The notes beneath the pieces are model-generated. The model did no database searches, had not been told where the DNA came from, and saw nothing but the letters and a program-made list of their open reading frames with translations. Positions 43,662-53,381 of a DNA stretch of 64,000 nt are shown here, in pieces (position 1 is the first letter of the stretch; each line of letters starts with the position of its first letter). Origin of the DNA: Salinimicrobium sediminis (lineage in GTDB: Bacteria > Bacteroidota > Bacteroidia > Flavobacteriales > Flavobacteriaceae); NCBI RefSeq assembly GCF_900215295.1, contig NZ_OCMF01000002.1, positions 248,001-312,000 of the forward strand. The letters run 5' to 3'. Made by a program: the position numbers and the translations under genes.

Positions 43662-46600
43662 TTAAAAATCTTCGCTTCCCGGGAACCTGATGTACGCCGG
43701 GGCGAGGCTTTTTTGTTCTTCCTTCTTCTCTCCGTCTTCAGAAGTCTGAGGTCTTAAATTTGCCGTGTTTACTTCCTGATTTACGATCTTGCGCAGCAGT
43801 TCCTTAAAAGTGTCAAAATCTACCTGATAAGATAATCCCACTCCCTGCGTAAAGCCTAACTCTTCCCCCAGGTACTGAATATTATTTTCCCGGTTAAAGA
43901 TCTTCGCCCTCAAATTTCCTTCTTCGTTCAGCAGGAATTCGATCTCCAGATTTCCGACTATTACTGTCTCAGTAACCCCTCCCACAGGCACTCCCACCTG
44001 TCCGTTGATAAGAACGCGCTCACTGATCTGGGTGGAAAGTGTCACCCCGAATCTATCCGCCATCGATTGCTCCGGAGTACGGACTCCCTGTTCATAATTG
44101 AGTCCCACCTGAAAAGTGCCGGAATCATCAGAAAGCAGGTTATTAAAAAATCCTGAAGCACTTTCAAAAAGGTTTCCTGCCCACAAGCTTCCGGGGCTGC
44201 CCGCCAATACATTTTCGGTATAGAATTGCCCAAGGGTAATCAGAGAAAATGCCTGGATCTCGGTATTGGTACTGGTTTCGATCTTGTATTCCAGTTCAGA
44301 ACGTACTGCAGAAGCAACGTTAGGATATTCCAGGTCAAAGGAAATGTCGGGTTGCAAAAGTCCGCCTTCCAGGTTGATTACCACATCAACGGGAATCCTT
44401 CGGCTTATCCCGGGATTGTCGAGAATAATTGCCGGGTTGGCGTGAGCTTCATAAACTGCACTAATATTAATATCGGCCAGTGCCGGGTTTCCGTTCCAGT
44501 TGATGCTTCCCCCCGGCCGCACTTCGAACCGCTTTTGAAGGGCTCCATAATTAAAGATATATTCTCCCGTATTTGCAATAAAGTCACCCCACATATTGAA
44601 TTTTCCGAGGGTATTGATCTCGATCAAAAGCGTCCCCGCCCCTCTACCCCGTAGAATGCTTCCGTCGATATCGAGTTCGACGAGCGCATCATTGGTGACA
44701 TCAAGATCAAAATTCAACTCCAGCCCTTTTACATCTTCAAATTCGATCTCTTCGCCTGCCAGTCGTGCCGCTTTTTCTTCGGGACTTAAAAAGTGGATAA
44801 AAGAATTATCTCCTATACTTTCAGAATCACTAATTGGAATTTTAAACACCGTACCTCTTTCGGTTGCACCCATTACATCAATAACCAGCTCAGAAGTTGG
44901 TCCGTAGATGGAGGCATTCCCATCAATAAATGCAGTTCCATAATACAAGGCTTCATCATCAAATTCGGTATTTAGGACCAGAAGCCTGTCTGTAGAAATA
45001 TTAAGACCCAGAATCCAGTGGCTAAAATTGCGATGGGATATGGTACCATCGAGAATTCCGGTGGTGTTAAATTTGGTGTCAGTTACCGTTATCTCATCAA
45101 AATTGAATTGCTGCTCGGTTAGATTCACCACAGCTCCCTCTTCAAATTTCAGATCTACATTGAGGTAAGGGATCTTAAGGCCGGCCTGGTTGAGAAACAA
45201 GCGGCCTTCGATATCGGGATTGCGATAATCCCCGGTAACATCTGCATCTCCTGAAACAAATCCCCGAATGTTGCTGATCACATCCTTACCCAACGGACTA
45301 AATGCTGCCAGATTGAAATTCCGGAGGTTAACTTCAAGATCTATACTCGGAGATTCCCCATCCACCGAAATCTCCCCAATCGCAGAAAGCGACTCCAGAC
45401 CTGAATTTTTAAGAGTAGTATTGACATTGTACAAGCTCAGGTCCCTGTTCCCCATCACATCCAGGTTTAAATTCCCGAGTAGTTGGTCATTAACCGTCAG
45501 ATCTTTTATCGTGAGAGAGGTATTGGGATAATAAGCGCCGTTTTGCTGTAACAGGTTAAGGGAGCCGTTTACAATACCGCCCATGGCAAGGCTGTTGATC
45601 TCCGGCGTAATCTTGTAAAGGTCTACATTCTCAAATTCCATTTGAAAATCCTTATAAGTAGTATCCCGCATTTGACCCGCCAGCCTTATCTCTTCATCCT
45701 GATGGCTCAACACCAGGGAATCCACTCTTATATCATTGAATCCATCTGAAAAAATCACCCGGTTGGATCTATTACTTTCTTCATTAAGGAACCAGATGCT
45801 TTCCTTGAATTTAATATCTGACCGTTGTAAGCCAACTACGGAATTATTGTTTTCATTGATGGTGTGGTACAGGTTTAAATTAAATTCATCATCACTCACC
45901 GGCCCGCCTTTAAATTCAGATCGAATGAACAGAGTATCATTCAGCGTTACGTTAATGAGATTAAAATCTTTGACATTGTAAAAACCGGTAGCAACGCTGT
46001 CAATTTCTATGAAAGTATTAAAAAGTGGATTCGAGTTATCTACCTGAATATTAACCTGTTCAAAAAGGTTATTGAAAGCATTGATTTGAGGTGAACGAAA
46101 TGCCAATCTAAATTCAGATTCGTCCGATTCTACACTTCCCCGAATGAAGGTATTGGGCGCCAGAGTGATCTCAGGATAGAACACTTCCACGATTTTATTA
46201 TAGATATCAAAGTCAAATGTGAGATATTGATTGGTGGTGATCTTATTGGGGCGATAGTTGGCGTAGAGGCTACCTACAGCATTTTCAACCAGGGCAGGAA
46301 CTTCGGTAATATCAAAGATCCCTTCCACTTTTCCATTGATCACATCGGGTGAGTGAATTTCAATAGTTCTTACAGGTCCGTCGAAAGAGGATGTAATATC
46401 CAGGTCTCTAAAACGATAAATATCATTCTCATTCCTGTAGGAGGTGTTGAGCAAATAGATCTGGCCTTCAAAGTTATTCAAATTGGTCCCCTGCATATTC
46501 ATGATCACATCTCCTTGAAAAACGGAGATACTATCCCTACTTACGAGGTTCAAAGTGGCAAGATCGGCGTGAGCTACAGAAGCTTCAAAATCGTACACGT

Positions 46601-48113
46601 TAGTGCCTTCAGAAAAATCTGCAAGCCCGTTGAACTCCATCCTCAAATTGGGATCAAGAGAAATCAGATTTCCGTTAAAGACGGGTGCCCTGAGAGTTCC
46701 CCGCACCTTGAGATTATTGTAGGTATAATTGTTATAAACAAATTTCGAAATGCTCCCCTGCACCTGCGTATTCAAAGTTTCCTTTGTAAATCCACTTCCG
46801 TCAAAAGTGATATTAAAAGAGGTATTTCCAATGCTGTTCACGTTACTGATCTTACCAACGTTGAAGTTGTTTGCCTTAAGCCGGCCTTTATAAGCTGTTG
46901 CCCCGCTCCCGGAGAATTCGCTCATTTGCAGGTCAATATCTGCCGTTCCAAGTTGGGAGAACAATTTGGATTTTGTTCTTAAAGCATTTTCAGAAACAAA
47001 AATATCTCCCACCAGTCGTACATTCCCAAATTCGCGTAGCTGCTCAGGCAATTTGTTCCTAAGCAGTCCAGGTAACAGGTTCACCAGGTCGTAATAATTC
47101 GTCGATAAATTACTTATGTTGCCATCCAGTGAAAATTCATTTTCTTCTGTAGACAGAGAGTTTTTTATCTGCAGGTCGCCTTCAAGCCGGGTGCGATCTA
47201 AACCGAACATTTCAAGATCGGAAAGTCGAAAATCATTTAAGATCCCTTCCATGCTGGTGGAAAAATTGATCTCCTGATCACTTCCAAAGTTATTATAAAA
47301 TGGCTGCAGGTCGTTAGTAGAGATGGTAGAAGGCCTAAACGTTGCCCGCACCGGTACCTTATTGATGAATCCTGCAAACCCATTGGTGATGTCAAAGCTG
47401 ATATCTGCATCTACAGAAGACTCCGGAGTTTGAATTTTCAAAGCCTCAAGGCTCATTTCTTCGGAAGTATAAGTGAAATCTGTACTTAACGCGTCTACCC
47501 TTATCCCTCTTCTTTCGTAGCCGGATAATTTATCTATGTTGACATAAACATCAGAATTTTCAACCAGCAGGTCACTGGCGTTGATATTGAGGTCTTCGAG
47601 TACCACAACCTCCGGAGAGCTTAGATTGTGGTTAATATAGCTATAACGCCCGTCCAGCACTTCCAGTTGAGTGATCTCCAAAAGAAATGGTTTAGACTCT
47701 TTTTTCTTCTGAGACTTTAGTTTGTTTAAAAAAACATTCAGGTTATCCCGCTCCTCCCCTTCATATACCTTCATATACATATGAAGGTCGCGGGCGGTTG
47801 TACTTCCCAGGGTGGGATTATTGTTATAAATACTGGAAAGACTGGTGGCCGAAGTTTTAATATTTTCAGCATAAATAAGAGTGTCCATGTGATGATCAAG
47901 CACCAGGACTTCCTCAAGATTCAGTTTTCCGCTGTAGGTAAGCCCTACCCGACCAATCCTAATATCAACATCTTTAGATTCTTTAAGGGAATCTGTAATT
48001 TTTCGGGCTACAAAAGTCTGGACGGTAGGAATAGAAAATACGATCAACAAAATGATGAAAAGCAGCAGCAGGGCGAGCAGCGTTTTACCTAGTATTTTCC
48101 AGAATTTTTTGAT
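43662..48113 (-). CDS. tamB: Translocation and assembly module protein TamB (DUF490)
   Basis: This giant envelope protein has an N-terminal membrane anchor and a long beta-helical groove ending in a DUF490 domain (about the last 400 residues, GVSVQ-free but with the block GRGAGTLLIEINTLGKFNMW). TamB bridges inner and outer membranes and is linked to barrel assembly and lipid transport. The first ordinary start in frame, TTG at 48050, would cut the membrane helix in half. In-frame codons upstream encode KKFWKILGKTLLALLLLFII up to a stop, and the ATC at 48111-48113 gives a normal anchor. I therefore list the start at 48113 as the better guess. About 1483 residues. Confidence 0.85.
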   Translation of the reverse strand: MKKFWKILGKTLLALLLLFIILLIVFSIPTVQTFVARKITDSLKESKDVDIRIGRVGLTYSGKLNLEEVLVLDHHMDTLIYAENIKTSATSLSSIYNNNPTLGSTTARDLHMYMKVYEGEERDNLNVFLNKLKSQKKKESKPFLLEITQLEVLDGRYSYINHNLSSPEVVVLEDLNINASDLLVENSDVYVNIDKLSGYERRGIRVDALSTDFTYTSEEMSLEALKIQTPESSVDADISFDITNGFAGFINKVPVRATFRPSTISTNDLQPFYNNFGSDQEINFSTSMEGILNDFRLSDLEMFGLDRTRLEGDLQIKNSLSTEENEFSLDGNISNLSTNYYDLVNLLPGLLRNKLPEQLREFGNVRLVGDIFVSENALRTKSKLFSQLGTADIDLQMSEFSGSGATAYKGRLKANNFNVGKISNVNSIGNTSFNITFDGSGFTKETLNTQVQGSISKFVYNNYTYNNLKVRGTLRAPVFNGNLISLDPNLRMEFNGLADFSEGTNVYDFEASVAHADLATLNLVSRDSISVFQGDVIMNMQGTNLNNFEGQIYLLNTSYRNENDIYRFRDLDITSSFDGPVRTIEIHSPDVINGKVEGIFDITEVPALVENAVGSLYANYRPNKITTNQYLTFDFDIYNKIVEVFYPEITLAPNTFIRGSVESDESEFRLAFRSPQINAFNNLFEQVNIQVDNSNPLFNTFIEIDSVATGFYNVKDFNLINVTLNDTLFIRSEFKGGPVSDDEFNLNLYHTINENNNSVVGLQRSDIKFKESIWFLNEESNRSNRVIFSDGFNDIRVDSLVLSHQDEEIRLAGQMRDTTYKDFQMEFENVDLYKITPEINSLAMGGIVNGSLNLLQQNGAYYPNTSLTIKDLTVNDQLLGNLNLDVMGNRDLSLYNVNTTLKNSGLESLSAIGEISVDGESPSIDLEVNLRNFNLAAFSPLGKDVISNIRGFVSGDADVTGDYRNPDIEGRLFLNQAGLKIPYLNVDLKFEEGAVVNLTEQQFNFDEITVTDTKFNTTGILDGTISHRNFSHWILGLNISTDRLLVLNTEFDDEALYYGTAFIDGNASIYGPTSELVIDVMGATERGTVFKIPISDSESIGDNSFIHFLSPEEKAARLAGEEIEFEDVKGLELNFDLDVTNDALVELDIDGSILRGRGAGTLLIEINTLGKFNMWGDFIANTGEYIFNYGALQKRFEVRPGGSINWNGNPALADINISAVYEAHANPAIILDNPGISRRIPVDVVINLEGGLLQPDISFDLEYPNVASAVRSELEYKIETSTNTEIQAFSLITLGQFYTENVLAGSPGSLWAGNLFESASGFFNNLLSDDSGTFQVGLNYEQGVRTPEQSMADRFGVTLSTQISERVLINGQVGVPVGGVTETVIVGNLEIEFLLNEEGNLRAKIFNRENNIQYLGEELGFTQGVGLSYQVDFDTFKELLRKIVNQEVNTANLRPQTSEDGEKKEEQKSLAPAYIRFPGSEDF

Positions 48114-48135
48114 AGATTTTTATGTTATAACTTTG
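48108..48135 (+). promoter_or_regulatory. Promoter of the tsaD operon
   Basis: TTTG at 48108-48111 and TAACTTTG at 48128-48135 (exact TAnnTTTG) are 16 bases apart, slightly short of the usual spacing. tsaD starts 39 bases downstream. The -33 element overlaps the proposed tamB start codon on the other strand. Confidence 0.5.
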
Positions 48136-48173
48136 CGAACAATATTAACAATTTTCAGGCCTAATTACTAAGG

Positions 48174-49196
48174 ATGCCTCCACAAAATATTTTCATTCTC
48201 GGGATCGAATCTTCCTGTGACGATACGGCCGCAGCGGTTTTACATAACGGCCGAATTTTATCTAATGTTGTCGCCACCCAGGAGATCCATCAAAAATACG
48301 GCGGCGTGGTGCCCGAACTCGCTTCCAGAGCCCATCAACAAAACATTGTTCCGGTGATCCATGAAGCGCTTTCCCGCGCCGGAATATCCAAGAATGAGCT
48401 TTCGGCCATTGCTTTTACCAGAGGTCCCGGGCTCATGGGATCTTTGCTAGTAGGCACCTCCTTTGCCAAGTCCCTTTCTCTGGGTTTGAAGATTCCGCTT
48501 TTGGATGTAAATCATATGCAGGCACATATCCTTGCACATTTTATAGAGGAAAAAGAATTTGAAAAGCCGCACTTCCCCTTTTTGGCACTTACGATTAGCG
48601 GCGGGCATACCCAGATCGTGAAAGTGACCAACTATTTCGAAATGGAAGTGATAGGTGAAACCCTGGATGATGCCGTGGGAGAAGCCTTTGACAAAAGTGC
48701 CAAAATTCTCGGTCTTCCCTATCCCGGCGGACCTTTGGTCGACAAATATGCTCAAAAAGGCGATCCCAAAGCTTTTCCATTTCCGAAGCCCAAAGTGGAA
48801 GGCCTGAACTTCAGTTTTAGCGGATTGAAAACTTCCATTCTGTATTTCATTCAGAAACAAGTAAAGGAAGATCCGAAGTTCATTGAGGATAATATTGAGG
48901 ACATCTGCGCATCTATTCAACATACCATCATCGGGGTCCTGATGGATAAGCTGAAAAAAGCCGTAAAGCAAACGGGAATTAAACAGATTGCCATTGCCGG
49001 CGGAGTTTCAGCAAATAGCGGAATCAGGCAGACCTTGAAGGAAGCTGAAACAAAATACCACTGGAAAACTTTCGTTCCCAAATTTGAATATACTACAGAT
49101 AATGCTGCAATGATCGCCATTGCCGGACACTACAAATATATTTCTGAAGATTTTGCCGATATGGGGGTAACTGCGAAAGCCAGAATCAAAATGTAA
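48174..49196 (+). CDS. tsaD: tRNA threonylcarbamoyladenosine biosynthesis protein TsaD
   Basis: TsaD transfers the threonylcarbamoyl group to A37 of ANN-reading tRNAs. The 340 residues match the family. The ASKHA ATPase motifs are present: FILGIESSCDDTAAAVL near 6-22, the metal-binding HMQAHILAHF near 113-122, and AIAGGVSANSGIRQTL near 272. Start ATG CCT CCA at 48174. It begins a plus-strand run of six genes. Confidence 0.97.
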   Translation: MPPQNIFILGIESSCDDTAAAVLHNGRILSNVVATQEIHQKYGGVVPELASRAHQQNIVPVIHEALSRAGISKNELSAIAFTRGPGLMGSLLVGTSFAKSLSLGLKIPLLDVNHMQAHILAHFIEEKEFEKPHFPFLALTISGGHTQIVKVTNYFEMEVIGETLDDAVGEAFDKSAKILGLPYPGGPLVDKYAQKGDPKAFPFPKPKVEGLNFSFSGLKTSILYFIQKQVKEDPKFIEDNIEDICASIQHTIIGVLMDKLKKAVKQTGIKQIAIAGGVSANSGIRQTLKEAETKYHWKTFVPKFEYTTDNAAMIAIAGHYKYISEDFADMGVTAKARIKM

Positions 49197-49199
49197 GCT

Positions 49200-49913
49200 A
49201 TGCAATTATTCTTTCATCCTGAAGTTTCAGAAAATGATAAGGAAGTCCGCTTTTCACGGGAGGAGAGCAAACATATTGTAAAAGTGCTTCGGAAAAAGGA
49301 AGGCGATTCCCTGCACCTCACTAACGGAAAGGGATGGATCTTCGAAACCGAAATTACTCTGGCCGATCAGAACAACTGTAGTGCTAAAATCATTTCTTCT
49401 GAAAAAGAGCTTCCACCTCCTTACTATCTCCACCTTGCTGTAGCTCCTACAAAGATGAATGATCGTTATGAGTGGTTCCTTGAAAAAGCTACTGAAATAG
49501 GAATACAGGAGATCACTCCCGTAATTTGCGACCATAGCGAAAGAAAAGTTGTAAAAACTGAAAGATTCCAAAGAGTTATTCAAAGCGCCCTTAAGCAATC
49601 TTTGCATAGCAGAATGCCCATTCTCAATGAACCCGTGAATTTAACAGAATTTCTGCAACAGGAGATCTCAGGCGAAAAATTCATTGCTCATTGCGAGGAA
49701 GACAAACCGAGGAAACTGCTTTCCGGAAGTGTCAAAAAAGGCATTTCAACGACTGTATTAATTGGACCTGAAGGAGATTTCTCTTCCGAAGAGATCAAAA
49801 AGGCAACAGCTGCCGGCTGGCTGCCGGTGAGCCTTGGAAACAGCAGGTTACGCACTGAAACTGCTGCTATAGTCGCCTGCCATACAGTAGCTTTGATCAA
49901 CGAACAGGAATAA
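49200..49913 (+). CDS. rsmE: 16S rRNA (uracil1498-N3)-methyltransferase RsmE
   Basis: This SPOUT-fold dimer methylates U1498 of 16S rRNA. The 237-residue protein has a PUA-like N-terminus (QLFFHPEVSENDKEVRFSRE), the mid-block LHLAVAPTKMNDRYEWFLEK, and the knot motifs VLIGPEGDFSSEEI and VSLGNSRLRTETAAIVA. The start is 3 bases after tsaD, so it is co-transcribed. Confidence 0.96.
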   Translation: MQLFFHPEVSENDKEVRFSREESKHIVKVLRKKEGDSLHLTNGKGWIFETEITLADQNNCSAKIISSEKELPPPYYLHLAVAPTKMNDRYEWFLEKATEIGIQEITPVICDHSERKVVKTERFQRVIQSALKQSLHSRMPILNEPVNLTEFLQQEISGEKFIAHCEEDKPRKLLSGSVKKGISTTVLIGPEGDFSSEEIKKATAAGWLPVSLGNSRLRTETAAIVACHTVALINEQE

Positions 49914-49933
49914 ATTTTTGCTATTTTAGACAC

Positions 49934-50578
49934 ATGAAAAATATTGCGGCCATAATTCTGTGTTTGGTTTTTGCAGCAACTGTGAACGCTCAGCAAATTG
50001 CCATTTTAAAATACCAGGGAGGCGGCGACTGGTACAGTAATCCTACAGCTTTACCCAACCTCATTAAATTTTCCAATCAGAACATCAAAACTGCAATCGA
50101 TCCTCAACCTCAAACGGTGGAGACAGGCAGTACAGATATTTTTCAGTATCCTTTTCTGCATATGACAGGCCACGGAAATGTCTTTTTTAGCGAGGAAGAT
50201 GCTCAGAACCTTCGGGAGTACTTACTTGGCGGCGGATTTCTACACATCGATGACAACTATGGAATGAATGAATTCATTAGGAGAGAACTTAAAAAGGTTT
50301 TTCCTGATAAGGAACTCGAGGAGCTCCCGGCCTCTCATCCCATTTTTTCCGCAGCATATAGCTTTCCCTCGGGGCTGCCAAAGATCCACGAACACGACGG
50401 ATTGCGGCCACAGGCTTTCGGTATTTTTGACAACGGAAGACTTCTATGTCTGTTCACTTATGAAAGTGATCTGGGCGACGGTTGGGAAGATCAACAGGTG
50501 CATAATGACCCCGAAGAAGTAAGGCTAAAGGCATTGCAAATGGGAGCGAACATTATCAAATATGCCTTCTCGAATTGA
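49934..50578 (+). CDS. DUF4159 domain-containing exported protein
   Basis: This 214-residue protein has a signal peptide (KNIAAIILCLVFAATVNAQ) and a DUF4159 domain. ILKYQGGGDWYSNPTALPNL, FLHMTGHGNVFFSEEDAQNL and LREYLLGGGFLHIDDNYG are its conserved blocks, and the fold resembles glutamine amidotransferase-like domains. In other bacteria DUF4159 proteins are seen with MoxR/BatA gluconeogenic-type operons; here it is in a translation-related run. No activity can be assigned. Confidence 0.85.
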   Translation: MKNIAAIILCLVFAATVNAQQIAILKYQGGGDWYSNPTALPNLIKFSNQNIKTAIDPQPQTVETGSTDIFQYPFLHMTGHGNVFFSEEDAQNLREYLLGGGFLHIDDNYGMNEFIRRELKKVFPDKELEELPASHPIFSAAYSFPSGLPKIHEHDGLRPQAFGIFDNGRLLCLFTYESDLGDGWEDQQVHNDPEEVRLKALQMGANIIKYAFSN

Positions 50579-51090
50579 TGCAGAAAACTCACGACACCAC
50601 TAATTTTGAGGAAAAGAAGTTTCCGCTGGTCCTGGTGCTGGATGGCATTTCAAGTCCGGCAAATATCGGCAGCCTCTTTCGGCTTGCAGATGCTTTTAAT
50701 ATTGAAAAAATAATCTTTTGTGGTATTGAAGTAGATCTCCAGAGCAACAGGCTCAAACGCACTGCAAGATCCACCATCAAAAATGTCATTTTTGAAGAGC
50801 ATGAAATTGCAGAAGCTGTCTGTAAAGATTTGAAAAATTCAGGCTATACTCTGCTTGCCCTGGAGATCGCGGCAGGAAGTGAGGCTGTAGAAGAAGTGAA
50901 TTATAGCAGCTTTCAGAAAATTGCTTTGGTGCTTGGAAATGAAAATTCCGGGATCCAGGATAAAATTTTGAAGTTAGCCGATAAAATGCTGCACATCAAC
51001 ATGTTTGGCAAGAACAGCAGTATGAACGTTACGCATGCCGCTGCTATAGCTTTATTTGAAATAACAAAAAGCCTGCAGCCAGTTCGGTGA
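50575..51090 (+). CDS. TrmH-family (SpoU) RNA 2'-O-methyltransferase
   Basis: This 171-residue SPOUT enzyme has all three family motifs: motif 1 SSPANIGSLFRLADAF near 22-37, motif 2 LVLGNENSGIQD near 120, and motif 3 NSSMNVTHAAAIALFEI near 150. It methylates a ribose 2'-OH in tRNA or rRNA; the target is not evident. The ATG ATG start overlaps the DUF4159 stop, so it is probably coupled. The shorter size, without N-terminal extension, resembles TrmL or TrmH. Confidence 0.92.
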   Translation: MMQKTHDTTNFEEKKFPLVLVLDGISSPANIGSLFRLADAFNIEKIIFCGIEVDLQSNRLKRTARSTIKNVIFEEHEIAEAVCKDLKNSGYTLLALEIAAGSEAVEEVNYSSFQKIALVLGNENSGIQDKILKLADKMLHINMFGKNSSMNVTHAAAIALFEITKSLQPVR

Positions 51091-51109
51091 GAAATAATAT
51101 ATTTACTTC

Positions 51110-52198
51110 GTGAACGAAAAAGAGCTTTCCTACGGAATCCTTCGGGCTATTGCCATTCTATTGGGAGTAGCCTTTCTCCTTTATTTCCTGTATCTCATTC
51201 AGTCAGTATTGGTGTATATTGCTGTGGCGGGCGTAATTTCCCTTGTTGGACGGCCTGTAGTGATTTTCCTTCGCAACCATTTAAAGATCCCGAATAAAGT
51301 CGCAGTGGTCCTTGTACTGCTACTGGTCTTAAGCAGTTTTATTGGCTTGATCACTATCTTTATTCCGATTGTAGTGGAACAAAGCAAGAACCTGGGGCAG
51401 ATAGATATGGATGCCTTTACCCGCGATCTAAATGAATTAAATAACCAGATCAATAACTATTTAGGAGTTGAAGAGATCGATATCATTGAAGGGATCAAAC
51501 AAACAGAATTTATCCGGAATTTTGATATTACTACCATTCCGCAGTATCTCAATAATTTCTTTGGAATTTTGGGAGCCGGAGTGATCGCTGTGTTTTCAGT
51601 GATCTTCATATCCTTCTTTTTCCTTAAAGACAGCAAATTGATGCTGAATAGTATATTAGTCTTTGCGAATAAAGGTCATGAAGATAAATTTCAACGGGTA
51701 TTCAATAAGATCAAGGTCTTGCTATCACGGTACTTTGTGGGCTTAACTATGCAAATCACAGTGTTGTTTATATTATACAGTATTTTATTGTCGATCTACG
51801 AGATCAATAATCCAATAGCGATCGCCTTTATTTGTGCTTTTTTAAATATTGTACCATATCTCGGCCCTATTATTGCCGGAATTCTGGTGTCACTTTTCGT
51901 AATTTCCAGTAACCTTGGAGCCGATTTCCAGACGATCATCCTTCCGCAGCTTATTTACGTGATGGCAGGTTATCTTATTTGTCAGTTGATCGATAATTTT
52001 ATCAATCAGCCGCTCATTTTTGGGGCCAGTGTACGATCGCATCCGCTGGAGATCTTCCTGGTTATCCTCATTGCCGGCCTCACCTCCGGAATCCTGGGAA
52101 TGGTAGTCGCAGTGCCTTTTTACACGGCGATTAAAGTTATTGCCAAAGAATCTTTGAGTGAATACAAGATCGTAAAACGCTTAACCCGCGACCTCTAG
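51110..52198 (+). CDS. AI-2E-family transporter (PerM/YhhT-like)
   Basis: This 362-residue inner-membrane protein has about seven helices and starts at GTG. AILLGVAFLLYFLYLIQSVL opens the chain, followed by a cytoplasmic/periplasmic amphipathic stretch (ITIFIPIVVEQSKNLGQID) and the conserved C-terminal block FLNIVPYLGPIIAGILVSLF. The family includes AI-2 exporters and Na+/H+ antiporters, so the substrate is open. It lies 19 bases after trmH. Confidence 0.93.
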   Translation: MNEKELSYGILRAIAILLGVAFLLYFLYLIQSVLVYIAVAGVISLVGRPVVIFLRNHLKIPNKVAVVLVLLLVLSSFIGLITIFIPIVVEQSKNLGQIDMDAFTRDLNELNNQINNYLGVEEIDIIEGIKQTEFIRNFDITTIPQYLNNFFGILGAGVIAVFSVIFISFFFLKDSKLMLNSILVFANKGHEDKFQRVFNKIKVLLSRYFVGLTMQITVLFILYSILLSIYEINNPIAIAFICAFLNIVPYLGPIIAGILVSLFVISSNLGADFQTIILPQLIYVMAGYLICQLIDNFINQPLIFGASVRSHPLEIFLVILIAGLTSGILGMVVAVPFYTAIKVIAKESLSEYKIVKRLTRDL

Positions 52199-52199
52199 T

Positions 52200-53372
52200 T
52201 TGAACCGGAAACTTCTAAATAAAGAGGTTCAGGATTTTATTGAGAGCCGGTATAAGGAAGAGGTGTCAAAAATGGCATTTCAGGGCAGTCCTTTTGAGGG
52301 CATTTCCACCCAGGAACTCCTGGTTCAGCTAAGCGGTAAAAAAAAGGCCGAAAAAAAACTCCCCACCTGGTTCACTCACCGCGGAATTGTTTATCCGCCG
52401 AATCTTAATCTGGAGCAAACCTCTTCGGAAATCACCGCAGTATATAAGGCTTCACTTGTTTCAGGAAATACTTTGGCTGATCTTACCGGGGGCTTCGGAA
52501 TCGATTCCTATTTCTTCTCCAAAAGGATGAAAAAGGTGCATCACCTGGAACTGAATAAAGAGCTGCAGGAAATCGCCGCCCATAACTTTGGAATTTTAGG
52601 TTCCAAAAATGTCATTTCTGAAACCGGAGATGGATTGGCATTCCTGGAAAACACTTCAGAAAAATTTGACTGGATTTACCTCGATCCCTCCCGCCGAGAT
52701 GATGCCGGCGGCCGCGTGTTTTTTCTAAGCGATTGCCTGCCAAATGTTCCGGATAATCTTGATCTGCTTCAGGAGAAGGCTAAAAATATCATGATCAAGA
52801 CATCTCCCCTCCTGGACCTTTCAGCCGGATTGCAGGAATTGAAGAATGTGCACGAGATCCATATCATTGCGGTTGAAAATGATGTCAAAGAACTCCTGTG
52901 GATCATTGGTTCACAACCTTCAGCAGCAATCAGGTTGAAAACCGTTAATTTTCAGAAGCAGGAAAAACAGGAATTTGAAGCCAATTTTGGAGATGATCAT
53001 GTGGAACAGTACGAGGAGCCGCAGGAATTCCTATACGAACCTAACGCCGCCATCATGAAAAGCGGATTGTTTGCTGTTTTAGGTTATCACTTCCGTTTGA
53101 GTAAATTACATCCTAATTCACAGCTATTTACTTCTTCAGAACTGCTGGATTTCCCCGGAAGGAGATTCAGGATTGAAAAAGTGCTGCCTTTCAGAAAAAA
53201 ACTGTTGAAAAAGGAGCTTTCAGAAAAGGCAAATATTAGCGTCCGCAATTTTCCCGAAACAGTGGCAAACCTCCGGAAACAGCTAAAAATAAGAGAGGGT
53301 GGAGATCAATATTTATTTTTCACTACCCTAAAATCTGAAGAAAAGGTAGTGCTGGTTTGTCAAAAAGCGTAA
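52200..53372 (+). CDS. Class I SAM-dependent methyltransferase with THUMP-like C-terminus
   Basis: This 390-residue protein starts at TTG, two bases after the AI-2E stop. TLADLTGGFGIDSYFFSKRM near 93-112 is the SAM-binding motif I, KVHHLELNKELQEIAAHNFG follows it, and DWIYLDPSRRD near 160 is the DPP(Y)-like motif IV, here DPSR. The last 100 residues resemble the THUMP-like domain of this family (FSELLDFPGRRFRIEKVLPF). The substrate is unknown; a nucleic-acid or small-molecule target fits. It converges on a GT2 gene. Confidence 0.87.
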   Translation: MNRKLLNKEVQDFIESRYKEEVSKMAFQGSPFEGISTQELLVQLSGKKKAEKKLPTWFTHRGIVYPPNLNLEQTSSEITAVYKASLVSGNTLADLTGGFGIDSYFFSKRMKKVHHLELNKELQEIAAHNFGILGSKNVISETGDGLAFLENTSEKFDWIYLDPSRRDDAGGRVFFLSDCLPNVPDNLDLLQEKAKNIMIKTSPLLDLSAGLQELKNVHEIHIIAVENDVKELLWIIGSQPSAAIRLKTVNFQKQEKQEFEANFGDDHVEQYEEPQEFLYEPNAAIMKSGLFAVLGYHFRLSKLHPNSQLFTSSELLDFPGRRFRIEKVLPFRKKLLKKELSEKANISVRNFPETVANLRKQLKIREGGDQYLFFTTLKSEEKVVLVCQKA

Positions 53373-53381
53373 AATTAAAAA

